DNA of 64,000 bases, taken from NCBI RefSeq assembly GCF_000169095.1, contig NZ_AAVU01000007.1, positions 1 to 64,000 on the forward strand, given 5' to 3'. Source of the stretch: Lyngbya sp. PCC 8106. Lineage in GTDB: Bacteria > Cyanobacteriota > Cyanobacteriia > Cyanobacteriales > Microcoleaceae. Positions 56,326-61,728 of this stretch are shown here, in pieces. Both the position numbers and the translations under genes were made by a program. Numbering within the stretch: the stretch's first letter is position 1; the number at the start of each line of letters is the position of its first letter. Below the pieces are notes generated by a model. The model was not told the origin of the DNA and searched no databases. It saw only the letters and a list, made by a program, of their open reading frames with translations.

Positions 56326-56400
56326 ACTTAAAAATTGTCCAAAAATTAATCAATTTCCCAAACTATTCCGGATTTTACCAAACTTTTCTCGATAAAGAGA

Positions 56401-56455
56401 ATGGTAGATGCACCCTGGTTGAGGCTCCGGACTAAATATCCGGGGCATTTTTTTT
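56401..56455 (+). ncRNA. Candidate small RNA, array copy 1
   Basis: Promoter TTCCGG 56366-56371 and TCGATA 56389-56394. The core from 56403 is followed by the stem GCTCCGGA/TCCGGGGC (56424-56431 with 56439-56446), then eight T. Predicted RNA of about 55 nt; the exact 5' end is inferred from promoter spacing. Confidence 0.65.
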
Positions 56456-56506
56456 GTCTGTTTTTTTGTTGTTCCGGATATTGGCAAACTTATCTAGATA
56501 AAGAGA

Positions 56507-56561
56507 ATGGTAGATGCACCCTGGTTGAAGCTCTAGATTTCAAATCTAGGGCATTTTTTTT
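56507..56561 (+). ncRNA. Candidate small RNA, array copy 2
   Basis: Promoter TTCCGG 56472-56477 and TAGATA 56495-56500. Terminator stem GCTCTAGAT/ATCTAGGGC (56530-56538 with 56544-56552), loop TTTCA-like, then eight T. Its stem differs from copy 1 by compensating pairs at two positions. Confidence 0.65.
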
Positions 56562-56614
56562 GTCAAAATTACCTGTTAATTCCGGATATAACCACACTTC
56601 TCTAGATAGAAATA

Positions 56615-56668
56615 GTGGTAGATGCACCCTGGTTGAAGCTCCAGATTTCAAATCTGGGGCATTTTTTT
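56615..56668 (+). ncRNA. Candidate small RNA, array copy 3
   Basis: Promoter TTCCGG 56580-56585 and TAGATA 56603-56608. Core begins GTGG instead of ATGG, the only change within it. Terminator stem GCTCCAGAT/ATCTGGGGC (56638-56646 with 56652-56660), then seven T. Confidence 0.65.
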
Positions 56669-56716
56669 ATCTATTTTTTTGTTCCGGATATTGCCCGAGT
56701 TTTCTAGAGAATAATA

Positions 56717-56768
56717 ATGGTAGATGCACCCTGGTTGAAACCCTAGATCATTCGATCTAGGGATTTTT
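56717..56768 (+). ncRNA. Candidate small RNA, array copy 4
   Basis: Promoter TTCCGG 56682-56687 and TAGAGA 56705-56710, the weakest -10. Terminator stem CCCTAGATC/GATCTAGGG (56741-56749 with 56754-56762) with an ATTC loop and five T. The stem differs from the other three but still pairs perfectly. It ends 4 bp before the lgt stop codon. Confidence 0.6.
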
Positions 56769-56771
56769 CTT

Positions 56772-57635
56772 TTAAGATTCATTGCGTTGTTGCTTTGTTG
56801 AAACCACATCGGGTAAAGAACGATTCAGCACATAAAGCCACGCCAAACCTGCTAATCCTAATACAATACCACTTAAACTCACCAGTTGAGCAACTCGCAA
56901 CGGCCCAAACATTAAACTATCTGTCCGTAATCCTTCTATCCAAACTCGACCTGAACTGTAAGCGACAAAATAAACTAAAAATATAGTCCCCAGTTTTAAC
57001 GGAGGTTTGCCTTTTAATCCTCTAAAAAACAAGGTGATCAGTAAGATAAAAACCAAAAGATTCCACAGCGACTCATAGAGAAAAGTCGGATGAAAATATT
57101 CAAAATTTGCATAGGCAAGGGGACGATTTTCAGGCGGAATATAAAGTTTCCAGGGTAGATCCGTTGGACTTCCAAATGCTTCGGAATTAAAGAAATTTCC
57201 CCAACGTCCAATCGCCTGACCTAAAATAACAGAAGGAGCGACTAAATCCGCTAGTTGCCAAAAAGAAACTTTCTGGATTTTTGCAAAAATCAAAGCCGCA
57301 ATAATCCCCCCAATAATTGCGCCGTGAATCGCAATTCCGCCTCGCCAAATTGCGATCATACTTGCTGGATCATTAGCATAATTTTCCCACTCAAAGGCAA
57401 CATAATAAAGTCTGGCACAGGGAATCGCCCCAATCACCAACCATATTGCTAAATCACCGATTAAATCCGGATCAACCTGACGACGTTTGGCGAGAGACTG
57501 AGAAAGCGTCACGCCAATTAACACCGCAGATGCTATTAAAAAACCATACCAGCGAATGGCGATCGGCCCTAACCGAATTAGAATCGGGCCGGGGGACGTA
57601 AATTGAAACGCTAGCAGTAAATCAGAACTGTGCAT
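56772..57635 (-). CDS. lgt: Prolipoprotein diacylglyceryl transferase
   Basis: 287 aa, seven predicted membrane helices. Transfers diacylglycerol from phosphatidylglycerol to the lipobox cysteine of prolipoproteins in the inner membrane. The Lgt signature GQAIGRWGNFFNSEAFG is intact, as are HGAIIGG around the conserved histidine region and HPTFLYESLWNL. Its 3' end faces the small-RNA array, so transcripts from the array's last unit end just before it. Confidence 0.96.
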   Translation of the reverse strand: MHSSDLLLAFQFTSPGPILIRLGPIAIRWYGFLIASAVLIGVTLSQSLAKRRQVDPDLIGDLAIWLVIGAIPCARLYYVAFEWENYANDPASMIAIWRGGIAIHGAIIGGIIAALIFAKIQKVSFWQLADLVAPSVILGQAIGRWGNFFNSEAFGSPTDLPWKLYIPPENRPLAYANFEYFHPTFLYESLWNLLVFILLITLFFRGLKGKPPLKLGTIFLVYFVAYSSGRVWIEGLRTDSLMFGPLRVAQLVSLSGIVLGLAGLAWLYVLNRSLPDVVSTKQQRNES

Positions 57636-57906
57636 AATGAATGTGAAGCCGTTGCATTGGCAAGGTATATTTTATAGGATTTAGGTTAATTTTGCCTAAA
57701 AAATTTTGGTTCTCAAAAATTATCTCTTGCTTAACCCCTTCTCCACCCAAATTTTAATCCTTTGGCGATCGCACTCAATAACCCGAAAGAATTGTAACAC
57801 TATCAGTTCAAGCTAAAAATGGGTTATACTATTTTTAATTGACCACTTTTTAAAACAATAAAATAGAAAGAAAAAACATCAATAAATTCAGCAAATAGGA
57901 ACTATC

Positions 57907-58602
57907 ATGGTACAACAATTTACGCCGGAAACTGAAACTCCAATTCTCTATCCAGAAAGTGACGGTCAACTGATGGCAGACAATACCCAACAATTTCGCT
58001 GGATTGTTACGATTAAAGAAAATCTAGAAATCCTATTTGCATCGGTTGCAGATGTCTTTGTTGCGGGTGATTTGCTTTGGTATCCAGTTGAAGGAAATAA
58101 CAAAATTCGTCAAGCCCCCGATGTAATGGTTGTTTTTGGTCGCCCGAAAGGGGACAGAGGTTCCTATCAACAATGGCAAGAAAACAATATTGCACCCCAG
58201 GTTGTGTTTGAGATTATTTCTCCCGGAAATCGGGCTAAACAAATGGCAGAAAAATTATTATTTTATCAACGATATGGCGTTGAGGAATATTATCTTTACG
58301 ATCCAAATCTACAAGAATTAACCGGGTTGCAGCGCCGAGATAATTGGTTAGAACCCATCGAACAGATGAACGGTTGGGTGAGTCCTCGCCTAGAAATTCG
58401 GTTTGAATTAACAGAAACCGGACTGGAAATTTATCGACCGGATGGAGAGAAGTTTTTGACTCCCGTAGAACTCGATCAATTGCGACAACAAGAACGCCAA
58501 CGTGCAGAACAAGCCGAACAGGAGTTAGAACAAGAACGACAACGTGCAGAAAGATTCGCAGAACGGTTGCGGGAATTGGGAGTAAATCCCGACGAATTGT
58601 AA
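57907..58602 (+). CDS. Uma2 family putative endonuclease
   Basis: 231 aa with a PD-(D/E)XK-like Uma2 domain: RQAPDVMVVFG (Asp), PQVVFEIISPGNR (Glu) and AEKLLFYQRYGVEEYYLYDP with the conserved Lys. A C-terminal coiled coil rich in Gln, Glu and Arg ends ERLRELGVNPDEL. Dozens of such genes occur in filamentous cyanobacteria; a transposon or defence role is suspected but unproven. Confidence 0.88.
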   Translation: MVQQFTPETETPILYPESDGQLMADNTQQFRWIVTIKENLEILFASVADVFVAGDLLWYPVEGNNKIRQAPDVMVVFGRPKGDRGSYQQWQENNIAPQVVFEIISPGNRAKQMAEKLLFYQRYGVEEYYLYDPNLQELTGLQRRDNWLEPIEQMNGWVSPRLEIRFELTETGLEIYRPDGEKFLTPVELDQLRQQERQRAEQAEQELEQERQRAERFAERLRELGVNPDEL

Positions 58603-58665
58603 AGAGATTAGTTTAAGGATAAGATGGGTTATATAGCAATTCTTTAATCATTTGAAAATTGTTTA

Positions 58666-58692
58666 GCCCCCAAACCCCCAATAATGGGGGCT
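58666..58692. repeat. AGCCCCC/GGGGGCT hairpin repeat
   Basis: AGCCCCC (58666-58672) and GGGGGCT (58686-58692) form a perfect 7-bp stem with CCCCC in the loop. It follows the Uma2 gene. Similar CCCCAAACCCCCAATAATGGGGG strings are widespread in cyanobacterial genomes, so I call it a dispersed repeat that may also terminate transcription. Confidence 0.55.
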
Positions 58693-58781
58693 GTAAATGG
58701 GTAGAATTTTTCCGAATTATTTCACACTGCTATATTATCGTTAACCCATCAATTGTTCAACCAAGAAATGAAACTCGAAAA

Positions 58782-59027
58782 ATGATTCAAGAATATCTTC
58801 AAAATGCAATGCAGACAGCGCAGTATGAAATACTCGAAGATAATGAAGGTTTTTATGGTTCAATTCCGGGCGCTACAGGAGTCTGGGCAACTGGAAACAC
58901 TTTAGAAGAATGCCGTAATGAACTATTAGAAGTTCTAGAAGAATGGATATTAATTGGTGTTGCTCAGGGTCACAAATTGCCAGACAACAATAAGTTTAAG
59001 CTCTATCCGTCAGCTTTGCAAGGGTAA
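58782..59027 (+). CDS. HicB-like antitoxin-type protein (solitary)
   Basis: 81 aa from ATG at 58782; a longer frame from 58659 begins inside a repeat. The HicB partial RNase-H-like fold is visible: QYEILEDNEGFYGSIPGATGVWATG followed by TLEECRNELLEVLEEWILIG. No HicA (a small double-stranded-RNA-binding toxin) is encoded on either side, so it may be an orphan or partner elsewhere. No C-terminal DNA-binding domain is present. Confidence 0.82.
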   Translation: MIQEYLQNAMQTAQYEILEDNEGFYGSIPGATGVWATGNTLEECRNELLEVLEEWILIGVAQGHKLPDNNKFKLYPSALQG

Positions 59028-59124
59028 GCTTTTAAACGAACACAATCGCGATCGCATTTTTAACTCTATAAAATTAAAGATTGAGTTGGACTTCGGTTCA
59101 ATTCCACCGACTTTGAACAACAAA

Positions 59125-59150
59125 AAAGGATAGAGAATACTCTACCCTTT
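59125..59150. terminator. Bidirectional terminator
   Basis: AAAGGATAGAG and CTCTACCCTTT pair at 10 of 11 positions around a 4-nt loop, with A- and T-rich flanks on both sides. It lies between the convergent HicB-like and DUF1036 genes and could serve both. Confidence 0.65.
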
Positions 59151-59268
59151 GCTTTTATATTTTAGGTTTTGTGCGGTTGCAAATTATAATGTTAACTGGT
59201 ATGAGTTGAGTAGCCAGCTCTAAGTTTCATAGGATTCAACCTAATCTACTACTCATATACTCTATTAC

Positions 59269-59715
59269 CTACCTCAAATTCATAACATAATCCTTTGTTT
59301 TATGAGTATCAACTTCCTGCATCCGAATTATTTTTTGCCCTCTGCTACATTGACTAGCATTTATTGGAGTACTAACTGTTGTTTTCTTGCCGTAATCGCT
59401 ATTTACACAAAAGCTCATGTCACCTGTCCAATAATATCCACCACTAAGAGCTTCTGCATAAAAGTAGTAGTAACGGTTCCATAACTCGGGATGGTAGACA
59501 ACCTGACAAGTGCCATCATTAATGTAGAACCACGATCTATTTCTCCAAATACCTTGCTCTCCATAGGCAAAAGCCGCCCGAACTGTACTTCCAGTTCGAT
59601 TACACACTTTCATGTAAGCTTGGGCTGGTTCTGAATGGAAAGCTACAGATCCTACAAGACTTAATACCGCTATTATTCCAAATTTAAAAATGTTCTGCAT
59701 ATTTTTTTCCATCAA
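59269..59715 (-). CDS. Secreted DUF1036 protein
   Basis: 148 aa with a signal peptide (FGIIAVLSLVGSVAFHSEPAQA, cleavage after AQA). The mature part, starting YMKVCNRTGSTVRAAFAYG, matches the DUF1036 pattern, including GTCQVVYHPE and YYYFYAEALSG. Four cysteines are spaced for disulfides. Extracytoplasmic; function unknown. An in-frame ATG three codons after the first is an equally good start. Confidence 0.75.
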   Translation of the reverse strand: MMEKNMQNIFKFGIIAVLSLVGSVAFHSEPAQAYMKVCNRTGSTVRAAFAYGEQGIWRNRSWFYINDGTCQVVYHPELWNRYYYFYAEALSGGYYWTGDMSFCVNSDYGKKTTVSTPINASQCSRGQKIIRMQEVDTHKTKDYVMNLR

Positions 59716-59759
59716 TTCAGTTCTTAAATTAAGAATAAACTAACTCTCATTTTGATGTC

Positions 59760-59842
59760 ACCTAACAACTATTAGGAGTTTTCGATAAATTTTGTTAGGT
59801 AAACTAGACAAGGTGTTAGGTAACGTGTTAGGTTTGTTAGGT
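59760..59842. promoter_or_regulatory. TGTTAGGT repeat cluster (four direct, one inverted)
   Basis: TGTTAGGT occurs at 59793-59800, 59814-59821, 59826-59833 and 59835-59842, and its inverse ACCTAACA at 59760-59767. Starts are 21, 12 and 9 bp apart. The cluster lies between divergent genes, 150-230 bp upstream of the NB-ARC gene, and looks like a multi-site operator. Confidence 0.5.
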
Positions 59843-59990
59843 ACGGTAAAAACTATCCGGTGAAGCTTAAGTATTTTTACGGAGTATTTAGGGGTGGTTA
59901 CATTAGCTTCTCCGTAATTTCACGCTCGTTCTGAGAAGAATAGAAATAAGCTTTACAGGGTGATCAAAACCCTTTATCCTATAAAATGTA

Positions 59991-61553
59991 ATGGCAACTT
60001 CAACCAGTCAATCGAACCGTTCACTGGGCCAGAAGTTTCTCGAAGCGGAGGACAACTGGAACCTTGAACAACTCTACTCAGACCTCACCACCGCCAAACA
60101 ATTCCATAAAAATAGTGAGAAACAAAAACTCACCAAAACAGAAAAAACTGTCCTGCGGGGGTTGCTGTGTGGTTCGAGTCCCTCGGAAATTGCCACTGCA
60201 CTTCATCGAAATTGTTCGGGTTTAAGGGTGGATTTATCAAGGGGATTGTATCGTTATGTGGAAGTCATAACCAAGAAATCTCTACGACATTGGAAAGATG
60301 TTTCTGTATTTCTCGAAGCGGCAGGATATCAACTTGAAATCTATCTGAATAACGAAGAAATTCCGACTGATCAAGCCGTAAAGATTGCCCAAAAAATAGC
60401 CGAAGATTCTTCACAACAACCCCTGACAACCTCGACTCCCCTCACAACCCCTTCACCTGTTAAACCCCAAAAAATTGACTCGATAGAAGCGATTGATGTT
60501 TCTACATTTTACGGACGGGAGACTGAACTGACAACACTCAAACAATGGATAATCGATGATCGCTGTCGGGTTATAGCAATTTCAGGAATACAAGGGGTTG
60601 GAAAAACTTCGCTGGCTTCTAAATTGGCGGGACAAATACAAGAAGATTTTGAATATATTATTTGGCGAAATCTCGATCATGCTCCGCCTTTTACTCATCT
60701 TCTCACAGATTTGATTCAATTTTTCAGTGAATCTCAAACTTCAGAACACCCAGAGGAATATTTAATCAGTCAATTATTTCAGAAATTAGTTCAATCTAGA
60801 GTCTCGACCTCAAACTTTAACCAATCTGTTATTATTGCTGACGGAATACGAACCCTCATTAAGTTTCTCGAAAAACATCGCTGCTTAATAATTTTAGATA
60901 ATTGGGAATCCCTATTTCAACCCAATACGTTAGTGGGTCAGTATAAAGAAGGATATCAACCCTACGGAGAATTTCTCAACAAAATGGGTCAACTTCTCCA
61001 TCAAAGCTGTTTGCTACTAACCAGCAGTGAAACCCCGAGAACAATTAGTAGATTAACGGGAAAAAATCAAGCCGTTTGTTGCTTAAAAGTTAAGGGTTTA
61101 AAACCTGAAAATGCACAACAACTCCTCAAACATGAAGGAATAGTCGAAGAAGAAAATCTGGAACAGCTAGTCAGTGAATATCACGGAAATCCCCTCGCTT
61201 TACAAACCGTTGGAAAAACAATTCAAACCGTATTTGCTGGTAATACAACCGAGTTTCTAAAATATCCGCCTTTCTTTGGGGAGTTTGGCGATCGCCTCAC
61301 TCATCAGTTCCAGCGACTCTCTAAAACTGAAAAAAAGCTTCTCTATAAGATAGCAGGTTCAACAGATTGTATAACTTTAACTCAACTCTGCGACCCTTCT
61401 CAATCCTGCGATTGTTCAGAACTGATCAAAATATTGGATTCATTAGAAAAGCGATCAATGATTTCAATGAAAATTGAAGCAGGTCAATATTACTACTCGA
61501 TTAATCCTCTAATTAACTTCTATTTGCAAGAGGTTTTATCCTCGGCTTCATAA
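59991..61553 (+). CDS. NB-ARC (STAND) ATPase with N-terminal vMAP-type HTH
   Basis: 520 aa. An N-terminal winged-HTH-like region (about 45-110, SEIATALHRNCSGLRVDLSRGLYRYVE) is typical of cyanobacterial STAND proteins. NB-ARC P-loop GIQGVGKTS (199-207), Walker B LIILDNWES (about 303-311) and the GNPLALQ motif (GLPL-like) are intact. Such proteins usually end in WD40 or TPR sensor repeats; this one stops after the helical domain (LEKRSMISMKIEA). A minimal STAND protein could be a regulator or a remnant. STAND proteins with short tails occur in defence islands. Confidence 0.8.
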   Translation: MATSTSQSNRSLGQKFLEAEDNWNLEQLYSDLTTAKQFHKNSEKQKLTKTEKTVLRGLLCGSSPSEIATALHRNCSGLRVDLSRGLYRYVEVITKKSLRHWKDVSVFLEAAGYQLEIYLNNEEIPTDQAVKIAQKIAEDSSQQPLTTSTPLTTPSPVKPQKIDSIEAIDVSTFYGRETELTTLKQWIIDDRCRVIAISGIQGVGKTSLASKLAGQIQEDFEYIIWRNLDHAPPFTHLLTDLIQFFSESQTSEHPEEYLISQLFQKLVQSRVSTSNFNQSVIIADGIRTLIKFLEKHRCLIILDNWESLFQPNTLVGQYKEGYQPYGEFLNKMGQLLHQSCLLLTSSETPRTISRLTGKNQAVCCLKVKGLKPENAQQLLKHEGIVEEENLEQLVSEYHGNPLALQTVGKTIQTVFAGNTTEFLKYPPFFGEFGDRLTHQFQRLSKTEKKLLYKIAGSTDCITLTQLCDPSQSCDCSELIKILDSLEKRSMISMKIEAGQYYYSINPLINFYLQEVLSSAS

Positions 61554-61728
61554 CGAATTAACTCAATTGAATTAATTAAACTTAAGCTAACTTCTATCTC
61601 TACAAACTGATTTAAAAATCTCCACAAAGCCGCCAAAAGTTAGAAAAATCTTGTAATAATCTGATAAAATACTCTAAACACCCCCACACTAAGCTATCTT
61701 AAAAAGAAGTCCAAGTGGAGGAAACATC

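Larger units (their letters stand above)
56366..56768 (+). repeat. Tandem array of four small-RNA transcription units
   Basis: Four imperfect copies at periods of 106, 108 and 102 bp fill the cobM-lgt intergenic region. Each copy has, in order: TTCCGG as a -35-like box, exactly 17 nt, a TAGATA-like -10 box, six nucleotides, the invariant core GGTAGATGCACCCTGGTTGA, and a stem-loop ending GGGC or GGGA then A and a T-run. Stem bases change in compensating fashion between copies while the core does not. The spacing between copies is otherwise variable. Confidence 0.85.

Noticed and set aside
56401..56760. 119-codon frame running through three of the four small-RNA units
   Set aside because: It reads through terminator T-runs (poly-Phe) and repeats itself with the unit; it exists because the unit carries few stops, not because it codes for protein.
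55313..56768. Tandem repeats as a CRISPR array
   Set aside because: Units are 75 and about 105 bp, only three and four copies, with promoters and terminators or palindromes inside; no short repeats with unique spacers and no cas genes.
59093..59112. GGTTCAATTCC string resembling a tRNA T-arm
   Set aside because: No acceptor stem, anticodon arm or D-arm can be built around it.
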